From assembly GCA_003508835.1 (NCBI GenBank), contig PUFA01000084.1, positions 2,418,001 to 2,482,000 of the forward strand: a stretch of DNA of 64,000 nucleotides, given 5' to 3'. The notes below the pieces were generated by a model. The model saw nothing but the letters and a program-made list of their open reading frames with translations. It did not search any database and had not been told where the DNA came from. A program made the position numbers and the translations under genes. The stretch's first letter is position 1, and every line of letters starts with the position of its first letter. The DNA comes from Eonycteris spelaea (taxonomy: Eukaryota; Chordata; Mammalia; Chiroptera; Pteropodidae). This document shows, piece by piece, positions 9,979 to 21,310 of the stretch.

Positions 9979-12420
9979 GTTTTTTAAGTTGAGATATAAT
10001 TGACGTTAGTTTCGAGTGTACAACACAATGATTCATTATTTTTCACATATTGTGAAAAAATAAGTAGTTCACCTACATCACCATAGTTATAAACTTTTTG
10101 TGTGTGATGAGTTCTTTTAAGATCTATTCACTTAGCAACTTTTGACTATACAATATTGTTAACTACCATCACCATGCTATAAATAACATACCCATGTCTT
10201 ACGTATTTAATAAATGAAAGTTTGTACCTTTTGAATATTTTTACCCATTTCTCTCATTCCTCCATCTTCCACCTTTGGCAAACACTAATCTGTTCTCTGT
10301 ATCTATGAGTTTGGGTTTTTTGTTTTGTTTTGTTTTGTTTTGTTTAGATTCTACATATAGGTGAGATAATATGGTATTTGTCTTTATCCGACTAATTTCA
10401 CTTAGCATAATGCCCCCCAAATTCATCACTGTTGTTGCAAATGACAAGCTCTATTTGTAAATCTTACTTGGAAAGATGTCTATTAAAGGCCTTTGCCTAT
10501 TTTTTAAGATGGGTTATTTGTCCTTTCGTTGTTGAGCTGTAAAATTTCTTTATACATTCTGAATTCAGTCCCTTGTGAAATATATGGTTCACAAATATTT
10601 TCTTTCATTCTGTGAGATGTCTTTTCACTTGATGATACAATTATCAACATAAAGTTACTAATTTTAATGAAATCAAAAGTACCTATTTCTATTTTTTGTT
10701 ATTTGTTCTTTTGGTATCATGTCTAAGAAACCATTGCCTAACTCAAGGTTACAAAGATTACTCCTATGCTTTAATTCTAAGAGTTTTATAGTTTTAGCTC
10801 TTATATGTAGGTTGATGATCCATTTTTAGTTAATGTACAATTGTCCTCTACTTCCTTCACCAAGTCATCTTGTGTTAAGATATGTGTTAGTTTAAAAGAT
10901 TTTTAATCAGCATCAGGGGTTTGGGCAATAAGAAAGGAGAGGCATCCAGGCTGTGTCTATGTGTGGACTTCTTTAAATTTGTCCTGGTTGGAGTTTATAG
11001 AACATCTTGGATGTGTAGATTAATGTTTTCCATTAAGTTTGGGAAGTTTTTAGACATTTTTTTAAGATATTATTTCTGCGTTTTTCTCTCATCTCTTCTG
11101 AGATATTCATTATGCCTTTGTCAGTAAATTGATGGTGCACCATAGGTATCAGAGGTACTGTGCATTTTTCTTCTATCAATTGTACTTTATCAATTGTTCT
11201 CTCTTCAAGCTTACCAATTATTTCTTCTGCCAGTTCAAGTTTACTCTAGAGCCAATCCAATAAATTTTTAAATTTAGTTATTATACTTTTCCATTCCAGA
11301 AATTCTATTTGTTTTTTTAAGTAATTTCTGTCTCTTTGTTGATATTCTTTCTTATCAATGATGAGAATCATTGTCAAACCTTTCTTTAATTCTTTAGACT
11401 TATTTTTCACTAGTTCTTTGAACACGTTGATTTAAGTCGATATCTAGATAGTTCAACATTTGGATCTCCTCAGGGATAGTTTCTATTGATTAATTTCTTT
11501 ATGTTGTATGGGCAATCACATTTCTTGTAATTTTGTTTTTGTTGCTGAAAATTGAATGTTTGGAGTAGTATAATATGGTAACTCTGGAAACTATTTTCCC
11601 TTTCCCTCAGGTTTGTTCTTTTGAACTAATTCTCTATAATGCACTGCTACTGAAATTTCTGCTTTATTAACTTAGTGCTTAGCTAATGATGGTCAGAGAT
11701 TTCTTTAAATGCCTTGAACCAATAAATCTTTCATCCTTTTTAGGGGGTCTCTGTGTATGTTGTAGCTAACCCATGCTTTCAGTGCACAGGCTGTTTACCA
11801 CCCTGCCTTATGCTTCACTTTACGTTTGTATAGTTTAAGTTTAGCCAAGCCTTCATTCTGGGATCCTCTCAGGTTTTAGATATATCCATACTTGCATGCA
11901 GATTTCTACAACTATAGCTACAGCTATATCAGAGATTTACAAAGATTTCTGTAGGTATTTTGTTCCTCAAATCTCTTTTTTAACTTTTTGTCATGCTCTA
12001 TTTGCCTCAATTGGTATTGCAGACTTAAGAGGCTGCAATGATAAACAATTGCCATTGATTTTTTTTTTCAGCAAATGCCATAGGATAGAGATTTTATAAT
12101 GCAGTGAGATCTAAGTCAGGTTAAATAATGACAATGTCCTATAAATCAGGCTTTTCTAGATAGCTATGATATGTATCTAATAATGGCATTACTCTGGAGA
12201 AGGGATGTCTTAAAGAACTGAAATCCTTGTCTTCTCTTTCTGGTTGTTCTAAGGCTCTTGGTTTTCACTGCTATTGTGGTTGTGAGGCTGCTTGTTTTCC
12301 AGGCAACGATGGAGATTTTAAATTAGATTATTAATGAATAGCTGTGGAGAGAGGAATGGTAAAAGACCAAGTATAAACGCCAAACACCTTGCTTTTTTCC
12401 CCAAGGGATAATAGTTTTTG
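9979..12420 (-). mobile_element. Antisense older L1M, 3' UTR to ORF1 and 5' region
   Basis: The 3' end is 'gttgagatataattgacgtt' (9,988-10,007), followed by antisense ORF2 C-terminus, for example 'atgtctattaaaggcctttg' (10,477-10,496) and 'tctaagaaaccattgcctaa' (10,722-10,741). From about 10,900 it changes to the ORF1 region: 'ggtttgttgaacttcttgg' like DNA around 10,990-11,010, 'aagtttgggaagtttttaga' (11,035-11,054) and 'aacatttggatctcctcagg' (11,455-11,474). The stretch 11,500-12,100 fits the 5' region of such L1s; 12,100-12,420 is assigned weakly. Most of ORF2 is missing. A poly-A run lies at 12,438-12,455 just past its end. Confidence 0.72.
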
Positions 12421-12639
12421 TTTTGTTTTGTTTTATTAAAAAAAAAAAAAAAAAACCACTCCTGTCATTGTCACAAACCTATGCATAATTTCCAGAGTCC
12501 TGAGAAAGTTGATTTTGATAATTTTTTTCTAGAATTTTTATTGACTTTTGTGAAGGAAAAGATTTACAAAAGTTCTCAATGTGTCATCTGAGAAACCCTA
12601 TCCTATCAGCTAATTTTTTAAGATAGAAATTGAAAAACT

Positions 12640-14040
12640 GATTCTAAACTTTGTTTAGAAATGCAAAGGACATCAAATAGCCAAAAAAAATTTAAGAACA
12701 AAACTGAAGGACTAATAATGCCAGAATATAAAACTTACAAAAAGTAATAGTGATAAAGGCTGTGTGGTATTACTATTAAAACAGACAAATAGATTGCTGA
12801 AGCAGAATGGAGAATTGAAAAATAATTCCACACATATATGAACAAGTGATTTTTAACAAAATTTCAAAACCAGATCGGTGGAGAAAGGATAGTATTTTCA
12901 ATTGGTTATTCATGTGAAAAACAAAACAACAGCAACAAAAACTTGACCCATACCTCACACTATGTAAAAAAAGCTAGCACAAAAAAGACCTTGGACCTAA
13001 ATGTAAAACCTAAAACTAGATTACTTCTAAAATAATTATAGGGAATTTTTTGTGATTTGTATTTAGGGAAAGACTTCTTAGATATGACACCAAAAACACA
13101 ATTCATAAAAGAAGAGATTAGAAATTTGAACTTCATACAAATTAGATTATATGTGTAATAAAATAATTATATTCAGAATATATAAAGGACCTTTAAAACT
13201 AAATAACAGGATATAAAACAAATCAGTAAAAAATTTGATTTGAACAGATATTTCACTGTTAGATAAACAATAGTAAAACGTATAATGTACCATCACTAAG
13301 TTATTAGCATCGGTAGAAGTAAAAGAGACTTACCATACTATTTATTTGGAAGTATTTGGAGAAACTGTAATTCTTACACTGCTAGCCAAAATATAAAATA
13401 AAATAACCACTTTGGAAAACAGTTGGCAGGGTTTTTTTTTTTTTTTAAGTTAAACATACATCTACCATATGATCTAGTCATTTCACTCCAAGATATCCAA
13501 GAAAAGTGAAAGACTATGTTCATTCATAGATTTGTGCATGAATATTTATAGAAGCTTTATTTATAATAGCTGAAAACTGGAAACAATTACATTTCTATTA
13601 TTAGATGAATGGATATAATATAATAGTATTTTTTGAAATAAAAAAGGAACTATAGATACATGATAGAAAAAAGGATGAAACTCAAAACATTTGTATTGAA
13701 TGGAAGAAGTTAAACCAAATCAGATTGTGTATCATATGGTCTTATTAACGTTAAATTTTAGAAAATGCAAACTAATCTATACTGATGGAAAGCCGATTAA
13801 TGTTTATATAGAATAGAGTGGAGGGAAAGTGAGTGAGAGAGGTAGAAGGATAAATTACAAAAGGACATGACAAAAATTTGAGGAGCGATGTATAGTTTCA
13901 TTATTTTTATGGGGTGATGGTTTCATTTGAGTACATATGTCTAAACGTATCAATGTTTACACTCTAAATATGTATACTTTATTATATGTCAGTTATACTT
14001 CCGATAAAGTCGTTAACAAATATTTGAGCCATTTTGATAA
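12640..14040 (+). mobile_element. Sense L1 ORF2 3' half and 3' UTR
   Basis: ORF2 landmarks appear in order: 'ggctgtgtggtattactatt' (12,757-12,776), 'cttgacccatacctcacact' (12,942-12,961), 'ttagatatgacaccaaaaac' (13,079-13,098), 'actttggaaaacagttggca' (13,409-13,428) and 'aaaactggaaacaattacat' (13,572-13,591). The 3' UTR follows ('aatctatactgatggaaagc', 13,773-13,792; 'ggggtgatggtttcatttga', 13,911-13,930). All frames are broken. Confidence 0.85.
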
Positions 14041-14099
14041 ATGAAAGATATTTTTTGTAGATAAGTGATGAAATAATATTGCTGGATTAGAAAATTATA

Positions 14100-15274
14100 G
14101 ACAGAATCATTAGTCATCATGGAAATGAAATTTAAAACCACAATTACAGAATGACAGCTCCTGATCTCTGGAACTGCGGCATAAGGACTTCTGCAGGTGC
14201 TCTCTCTGGTGAAACTGGGGAGACATTTGGGGAAAGTATACCTGGTGAAATTGTATGAAAAAGCCCAGCAATTTAAAGTCTCTGCAAGTTGTCCCAAGGG
14301 CACAGAACAAATAGAGAAATATTTATTCAAGAAATTTACTAAATATCAGCAAAAACAGTGAAGGTCTGTGGCATTTAAGTCACGAACTGCTCCCCCCAAA
14401 TCCGCCATCTACACTCTATGAGCACTCCACTCTGAGCAAGTTCTGCCGAGTCTGATCTCCCTCTTTCTCCAGTTCTCAGTCAAGGTATCTCCCTAGGAAG
14501 GGCAGGCCATCAGCATTTCTCATATCCATCAGCTTTGTGTTGCAGAAGCTAAATTATAGGTGAGTGTAACACATAAAGCAGTCAGAGACTCCCTTGCTCC
14601 ACTCAGTCCCCAGTTATAGGCCAGAGATTCTATCCTACAATACTGGGGCCTCAATAGCTCTTGCCCAAGCTTGCTTATGAGATGGAAACTCCATGACAAG
14701 AGAGGCACACCCAAAAAAACCAGAGACTTTCCCTCTCCCAGCACTATGTTTATAAAACAGGTATGTCACTCTGAGAGAAATGGGCCACTGCGCCTGCCCT
14801 GGCTCAGAGATTTTGTCCAAGGGGCAACCATTCATAAAAACAGAGCTCTGAAGTTCTCCTCAAAGAAATGTCTTCATACGGCACATAGTACAGGGTTGTG
14901 TAAGCTTAAGGGCACTCTCAAAAACAATGGAGATCTTCGCAGCGAACAATTTAGAGGAGTCTGGTAACTTCATAGGAACCGCAACTGAATATAGGACAGC
15001 TAGTTTACTAGAAAGAACATGGAAAGAGATTGCTAAGAGTATCTCTCCTATAGTTGAAACAGACTTTAAAGAATGGCTTCAGGATATTCCTTTCAAGGGG
15101 CCCAAATTTCATTAAATCAGACTATAGAACATTTTATGCCCCAGGGCACTACTGAAATCAATAGAGAAATCTGTTGGAAAGTAGTGGAGACTAAGAGCTG
15201 GGTGTGATACTGGCACAGGCAGATAGTTTAACCAAGAGATCAGAGATAAGTCAAAATGGGTGCCAGATACGAGT
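14100..15274 (+). mobile_element. Sense L1 5' region (5' UTR), left part
   Basis: 'aaatttactaaatatcagca' at 14,332-14,351 and the GC-richer stretch 14,380-14,930 match my memory of old L1M 5' ends that precede ORF1. The ORF1-type DNA continues after 15,620, interrupted by a younger L1 tail. The family assignment of 14,400-15,270 is less certain than that of the ORF1 part. The 105-codon minus frame at 14,013-14,330 and the 98-codon plus frame at 14,671-14,967 are chance frames. Confidence 0.55.
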
Positions 15275-15540
15275 AGGGTTTGGGAGACCAGGTGAAAAAG
15301 GTGAAGGGATTGAGAAGTAGAAATAAGCACTTGCAAAATAGTCATGGGAATATAAAGTACGGCATAGGAATATAGTCAATAATATTATTAATACATATGT
15401 ATGGTTCTAGGTGGGTTCCAAACTTATTGAGGGGATCACTTCATATTTATATACATGTCTAACCACTATTCCGTACAGCTGAAACTAATATAACATTGAA
15501 TGTCAGCTGTAATTGAAAAAGAAATAAAATTTAAAAATAC

Positions 15541-15600
<60 letters not shown>
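15275..15600 (+). mobile_element. Lineage-type L1 3' end with a (GA)n tail
   Basis: The block runs 'gagaccaggtgaaaaaggtg' (15,284-15,303), 'aatatagtcaataatattat' (15,369-15,388), 'gtctaaccactattccgtac' (15,458-15,477), then 'ctgaaactaatataacattg' (15,479-15,498) and a short A-rich tail. This is the L1 3' terminus I associate with bats and close laurasiatherians. Only about 270 bp of L1 is present (severe 5' truncation). It sits within an older L1 5' region. Confidence 0.8.
15543..15599 (+). repeat. (GA)n microsatellite, about 28 units
   Basis: An uninterrupted GA dinucleotide tract directly follows the A-rich tail of the L1 3' end. Microsatellites commonly seed on retroposon tails. The opposite strand is a long TC tract, which makes the serine/leucine-rich chance frame at 15,503-15,691 (minus). 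Confidence 0.97.
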
Positions 15601-15602
<2 letters not shown>

Positions 15603-15619
15603 AAGAGAACTCTCAAAAT

Positions 15620-17220
15620 CACTGGTGTCTTAGGTTGACAGAGCATATGTCCAAGCCTGCTCCTTCTGAAGGGCAACATCAGAGGCTTCACAGTGCAGGA
15701 GAAAGACTTAAATCAGTCAACTTACTAAACATATAAAAATGAAATAATAACAAGGGAGATTTATATCTAGAGTTGCTATAACATACTATCTAAAATGTTT
15801 TCAACAAGAAATTATGAGATACACAAGTAAATTGGAAAAGGTGATAAGCAAGAAGGCAAAAGTAGGCAATAAATATTTTCAGTGAAAGGACCCAGATGTT
15901 GGACTGAACAGATAAAAAATCTACTGCAGAGATTATAAATATGTTTAAAGAAATAAAGAAAGTGGTGTTTAAAAAAGAAAAGGAGTGTATGCTGACAATG
16001 TCTTATTAAATAGAGAATGTCAATACAGAGACAGAAATTACAAGAAAAGTACACGTAAAAATTCTGGAGTTGTAAAGTTCAATAACTGAAATAAAAGAAT
16101 TTACTGGAGGAGATAAACCATAGATTTGAACAAGCAGAAGAGTAAGGGAACTTAAAGAGAGATCAATAGAGACCGTATAATCCAAAGAATTGAGGAAAAA
16201 AATTAACAAAAACTGAGAGTCTCAAAAAAATGTGAGACATCATTAAAAACCTCAACATATATTGCAACAAGAGTAATCAGAAGAGAAAATGAGAAAGGAA
16301 CAGAAAAATTCTTTGAAAATAATGTCTGAAAACTTTCTGAATTTGATGATAAATATCACTTTACACATCAGGAGGCACAATAAATTCAAAGTAGGATATC
16401 AACAAAAAGATACTTTGTAGTAAAAAATGTTGAAAGACAAAGACAAAGAGAAAATGTTGAAAGAAACAACTTGTCACGTACAAGGGACTGTAATAAGACT
16501 AACAAATTTCTTATGTGAAACAATGTAGAAGGGAGCGGGTAATATAATCAGGGTACTGAAAGTGTAAAAACAATGATGACAGCAACAGAATAAACCCTAT
16601 CAACTGAGTATTTTATATACAGCAAAATTGTCTTTCAAAAATGAAGATAAAGAATAACAGAGAGAATTTATTTTTGGCCAATCTACCTCATAAGAAACAT
16701 TAAAAGAAATTCTTCAGGCTGAAAGCAAGTGACCCCAGACTAATTTCAATGTGTATGAAAAAATATCAATAAAGATAATTTATATAATTATATGATAGTA
16801 TAAAAAATTTTCTTCATTTTCCTTAATTTATTAAGAAAGCAATTATGTAAGGTTATATATAAAATATGTCATAAAATATATAAATAAATACTACAAAAAG
16901 TTATATTTTTGAGCCTATAACATGCAGAAAAACATATACATATATATATATTTTTTTTTCTTTTTTACAACAATGACACAAAGGAGGTGGAGATGGGTGG
17001 GAGCAATGCTGTATTCACATAAGGAAATGATACCAGATGGTAACCTGCATGCCCAGGAATGAGTTAAGGCAGCCGGAAAAGGTAAAATGTTAATATAATA
17101 AACATTATAAATATATATTTGCTTTCCTTTCTTCTCTTAGCTTCTTCAAAAAGCAAAATTATATAAAGTAATACTTATAATAATATATCATAAATATATA
17201 TTTTACCTTCAAGCTGAAGG
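15620..17220 (+). mobile_element. Sense L1 ORF1 region and ORF1-ORF2 linker
   Basis: The A-rich plus strand carries the ORF1 order of old L1s: 'gactgaacagataaaaaatc' (15,902-15,921), 'gaggcacaataaattcaaag' (16,372-16,391), 'cagcaaaattgtctttcaaa' (16,620-16,639) and 'aaattcttcaggctgaaagc' (16,708-16,727), then linker DNA with 'aaatgataccagatggtaac' (17,025-17,044). ORF1 itself is frame-broken throughout. It continues the 5' region at 14,100-15,274. Confidence 0.75.
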
Positions 17221-17223
17221 TAA

Positions 17224-17350
17224 CAATGTTATGGATTTTTATGCTTGTAAAACATTAACATATAGATTTTCTCTAGGGCAATAATTCCTCCAGTGAAAGT
17301 GAGAGTGGATGACACTAGAATGGTGATAATAGAGAGGAGTTAAAAAGTTG
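17224..17350 (+). repeat. Copy A of a duplicated block of about 130 bp
   Basis: This aligns with 18,603-18,735 at roughly 80 percent identity by eye, sharing 'tgcttgtaaaacattaa' and 'tatagattttctcta' and ending in 'aggagttaaaaa'. The flanks on both sides are unlike those of copy B. It may be the last part of the L1 linker; that is uncertain. Confidence 0.8.
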
Positions 17351-18098
17351 ATGCGAATATATTGTTGAGTTAGTAACATATACAGTTGTAGTATGCATAT
17401 GAATAATAGTACAAAAAGAACAGATAGTATAGCTACATAGAATTATTTTTTTACTTTAATAAATTGTAGAAATTTGAAAGATTTTTAAGTAAGTTTCTAA
17501 GTTCATATTTGAAGCTTAGTAGAATTTTAAATTATTACAGAATGTTCCTATATAAAGATAAAGCTACATCCTTAATTAGCTATAACTAAAGGGATTATAT
17601 AAAAGAGTCAGAAATATGTACTGGTTTTCTCTCTGGAGGGCACCATATCATAATACTTTCATTGTAAGAAGAAACATTTTATACTTTCTCTTGGGAGGTG
17701 ATACCAGAATCTGAAGGTAAAGAGATATGTCATCTTTTCTTTTGTCTTTTCTTCTTTTTTTTTCCACTCTGGCAGTTTTTTTTTTTTCTCCCAACTGACC
17801 GAAAGAGAATAAACCACAAAGAAAATGTTTTCCACCAGGAGCAAAGCTAGAGGAACATTTATTCTGAGCTAGGCTGAAACAGAGATGGATTAAGCAAATT
17901 GCTAAAGGTGCTTTAGGCTCGAAGTCCAATAGGCAGTTAAATAAGTCCTTGAATTTTGTCTTGAAGGTAAAATATGTGAGTTCTTTGAAAAGGATGGATG
18001 AGTTATAGGCCAATAGGAAACAATTTAGAAAAACGCATGGTATTTTTATTTTATATCACTAAGTAGTTTTTGTTTTTATCATGGTAATAACACTTAAT
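17351..18098. other. Unassigned DNA with a 121-codon chance frame
   Basis: The first part may still be L1 linker. The minus-strand frame 17,648-18,013 is among the longest in the window, but its lysine/arginine-rich middle is simply the pyrimidine tract at 17,737-17,790 read backwards. It matches no protein I know, and there is no promoter, splice or polyadenylation context. Confidence 0.5.
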
Positions 18099-18255
18099 GT
18101 GATATCTACCCTCTGACAAATTCTTAAATGCACAATGCAGTATTATTAACCCTATTGTATTATTATATTGTTGGCACAATGTTGTATAGTAGATCTCTGG
18201 GACTTACTTATTTTGCATGACTGAAACTATATGCCATTGAACAGCAGCAACTCCT
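18099..18255 (-). mobile_element. Antisense L1 3' UTR fragment
   Basis: 'gcacaatgttgtatagtaga' (18,174-18,193), 'tctctgggacttacttattt' (18,194-18,213) and 'ccattgaacagcagcaactcc' like DNA (18,234-18,254) are a characteristic antisense L1 3' UTR stretch. Confidence 0.75.
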
Positions 18256-18602
18256 CATTTACTGGTTTGCTCTGATATAGTTCTCCAAAAGTGTTGTCTG
18301 TTTTAAATTTTGTTAAACATCCCTCAAGTTTGGCTATTTTTACAGAGGAAGCTATATTTGAACCTTAAAGGTATTGGCAATCCAGGACCAAAATACTTCA
18401 GTACCTGTACAATGTCTGGAGAAGAGCTTTGTCCTTGAGGAAAAAGTAAAATTACCACACTGACCCTGAAATTATGAAACAGGCCATAAACAGCATGCTT
18501 TCTTTTTCCTAGACTTCATGATAAGTTATATTTTTTCATTTGCACATGGAATTTGATATCAATGTTTATCTAACTTTTTTTTTCAAAGAGAGCTACTCTT
18601 TC
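18256..18602. other. Unassigned spacer
   Basis: No recognised repeat or coding signal. Confidence 0.45.
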
Positions 18603-18735
18603 CAATGTCATACATTTTCATGCTTGTAAAACATTAATATATAGATTTTCTCTATCTACGGCAACAATTCCTCCAAGTGAGAGTGAGACAGGACGACATG
18701 AGAATGGTGATAGTAAAAAGGAGTTAAAAAATTGG
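18603..18735 (+). repeat. Copy B of the duplicated block of about 130 bp
   Basis: Direct-orientation partner of 17,224-17,350, about 1.38 kb downstream. It carries a 4-bp insertion relative to copy A after 'attttctcta', and its flanks are unrelated. Confidence 0.8.
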
Positions 18736-19430
18736 TGGGAAATTTAACCTTTACTTTCACATGCTAGCCTAGTTACTTTCTCCTTTTTTGTTACAGAGTT
18801 TCAATTATAGGACTTTATATTCTTGCTATTGATTGAAATTTTTAACCTAATATCCATTTTTAATAATATAAATAAAAATGATTTTGAATCAGATTTGTTT
18901 GGTATCATTATGTGTTACTTGGGTTTCATAATCTTTAGGCTAGCATTTCCCTTGGACATTACCATTTTAAAATTAGATGACAATTTCAGCCTTAAGAATA
19001 AGGAGGCATAAAGTTTTCAATACAGTGTCCTATACTTATGTTGGCTCAAATACTTGGGTTTGGGTTATTAATGTCTTATTTCCATAATGTGAGTTGATTG
19101 CAGAAATATTTGTAAGTGAATCAAGTCTAGAGACAAAGGGTAACCTTTGCAAATCTGATTTACCCACCTGAAAATACTTGATTTAAATGACAACCTTATT
19201 TTTCTCTTTTTATTCTAGGGGTCATTGAAGCTAGCATGCTTCTCTCATTTTTGGCAGACAGGGGAGTATCTTTCCCAGGAAAGATAGATATACATTTTAC
19301 CCATGTCCTTGGAATAGAAATAGACATACCACATAAGATTGCATGTAAAGATATTATGTAAAGAGGCTTGGATTTGGGATTAGATATTCCCTGAAAAGAA
19401 GAAGAGTATAGGTTCAAAAATAACTTGGTT
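18736..19430. other. Unassigned AT-rich DNA
   Basis: No repeat family recognised. The plus frame 18,823-19,011 and the minus frame 19,196-19,486 have no recognisable homology. Confidence 0.45.
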
Positions 19431-19605
19431 TGATTCTTAGCTGAATTTTTTTGTGAATTGTTGAGTTTGAGCAAGTTACCTAGCATTTTAAGCCTGTTTA
19501 GTCATCTGTTAAATGGTGATGATACTGATCTCTCAGGGTTATTCTAAAGAATAAATGAGATTAGTGCATATGAAAAATTGAGCACACATATATGTTTAAC
19601 AAAAG
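19431..19605 (+). repeat. MIR SINE, sense
   Basis: The core order is present: 'gagcaagttacctagcattt' (19,469-19,488), 'gtcatctgttaaatggtgat' (19,501-19,520) and 'aataaatgagattagtgcat' (19,550-19,569). MIR is an inactive tRNA-derived SINE found across mammals. Confidence 0.85.
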
Positions 19606-19842
19606 TTTGCTAATATTATATTCCTTGAAAAAAAATTCTGTGCAACTAGTTAGCATCATTATCTTGGAAAATTACATTAACATGTCAGATACTCAGTTTG
19701 CTTATATACAAAATTGAGGTATTATTATTAAATCATTCTGAAAACTTTTAAATAATATTTTAAGCATATTTTGTAAATGAACAAAATAGCTATGTTAACT
19801 CTAGAGATATTTTAATGCAGTGTCTGAATTGGAATGATAACA

Positions 19843-20095
19843 ATAATAATAACTGACATCTATTAAGCATGTATGTTCTTTGCACCAAGTATACTTTATA
19901 TACATTAATTCATATAATCCTTGCACCAAATCTATAAATTGGATGAGTTTTAAATTTATCTAGTTAGATATTACTATTATCCCAATTTTACATACTGAGA
20001 AACTGAGTTATAGAAAGATCATATGGCTAATACAAGTGTGAGCCAGGAGTCTCCATGAGGCGGTATATTTGAGCTCAGGTCATCTGGTTACAGTA
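19843..20095 (-). repeat. MIR SINE, antisense, nearly full length
   Basis: Antisense MIR order: 'aactgacatctattaagcat' (19,851-19,870), 'ttcatataatccttgcacca' (19,909-19,928), 'actattatcccaattttaca' (19,972-19,991), 'gagaaactgagttatagaaa' (19,997-20,016), then a degenerate tRNA-like head to about 20,095. Confidence 0.88.
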
Positions 20096-20689
20096 CTGTA
20101 TTCTTCTGATAATGTGGGAGAAATAAGTCAACTTCAACTTCAGAGAATGTGGAAAGTGAAAGAAAGAGATGGCAAAATGTATAACATGAGTGAGAAATAC
20201 CTGTAATAGATAAAAGGCAGTGCTTCACGTTTGCCCTGATTGGAGGCTGTTGACGTGGGGATGTAATAAGCAGGATAACTAAAAGTGAGGCATCCTATGC
20301 GATTGGTTAGGGGTACATATTTGGCTTTCTCTGGTTGGTTCTAAGTTGGAAGTGGAGACAAAAATCATGGAAGCTGTCAGTTATTAATCAAGTCCTGCCC
20401 ATTTGGGGTGAACTGATACAGAAGTCATTGTTTAGCTTCCTGGATTACCACTAGAGATAGCAATCTCTGTTTCTACAAATCTGATTTACAGCGGGCTGAT
20501 TTCCTGGGTTCTGTATTGTAGATTAGGGCTGATCTCTTGAGCAGATTGCTGCATACTGTGGATCAAAATTCTATTTTTATATATGGTCTTGCCATTGTCT
20601 GTATATTCAGTCTCTCAATAAATTTTAAACAAAATGTAAAACTTCCATATCTATGGGGAAAAACAATAAACAAAGTTTAGAAGAATATT
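20096..20689. other. Unassigned spacer
   Basis: Mixed-composition DNA with no recognised repeat and no coding signal. Confidence 0.4.
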
Positions 20690-21310
20690 AAACTGAAAAA
20701 TAAAAACTTTTGATAACACATTAATATATGTTAATATTCTTAGCATAAAAAAGTTTTTAACAATTTATAAAGAAATTATCAAATATCTCAATGGAAAAAT
20801 AATCAGGGTAATAACAGGTAATTTGCAAAAAAAAGAAAATATATTTAACTTCAAAGAAATGCAAATAAAATGAGGTTTAAATTTTAGCTCGTTTCATTGA
20901 CAAATATTAAAATAACTGACAAAATTGAATGACAGCATGTGTTGGAAGAAATGGATATTCTGATACACTGCTAATGGTAGTCTAAACTCATCCAACTTTC
21001 CTGAAAGGCAATTTGGCAACTCTTGAATGTCTGAAACATATGATTTTCCTTTGGGCCAGCAATACTCTTTTAGGATTTTCCCTAAGAAATAATGAGTCAA
21101 ATGCACAGATATGAAGGGAGAATGGATAAATGCAAACAATAATGGATTCATTAAATGATGGTACATTAGATGTAGTCCTTAAAATGGTAATGCAGAAATA
21201 CATTAAGTAATGTGTAAAGTTATATATTAGGTGTTAAATTGGCATAATCTGTTTGAGAAAGGAAGAATAAACATCTGAAAGCGAACAGTTGTCTTTGAAT
21301 GGATCATGGG
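20690..21310 (+). mobile_element. Sense old L1 (L1M4/L1ME-like) ORF2 3' end
   Basis: 'caaagaaatgcaaataaaat' (20,852-20,871), 'tgatacactgctaatggtag' (20,960-20,979), 'ggcaatttggcaactcttga' (21,007-21,026) and 'ttccctaagaaataatgagt' (21,077-21,096) follow the ORF2 C-terminal order of an ancient L1. Strongly diverged. Confidence 0.7.

Noticed and set aside
15503..15691. Serine/leucine repeat peptide on the minus strand
   Set aside because: Translation of the (GA)n microsatellite.
17648..18013. Minus-strand frame of 121 codons
   Set aside because: The basic middle is a pyrimidine tract read backwards, and I recognise no protein family.
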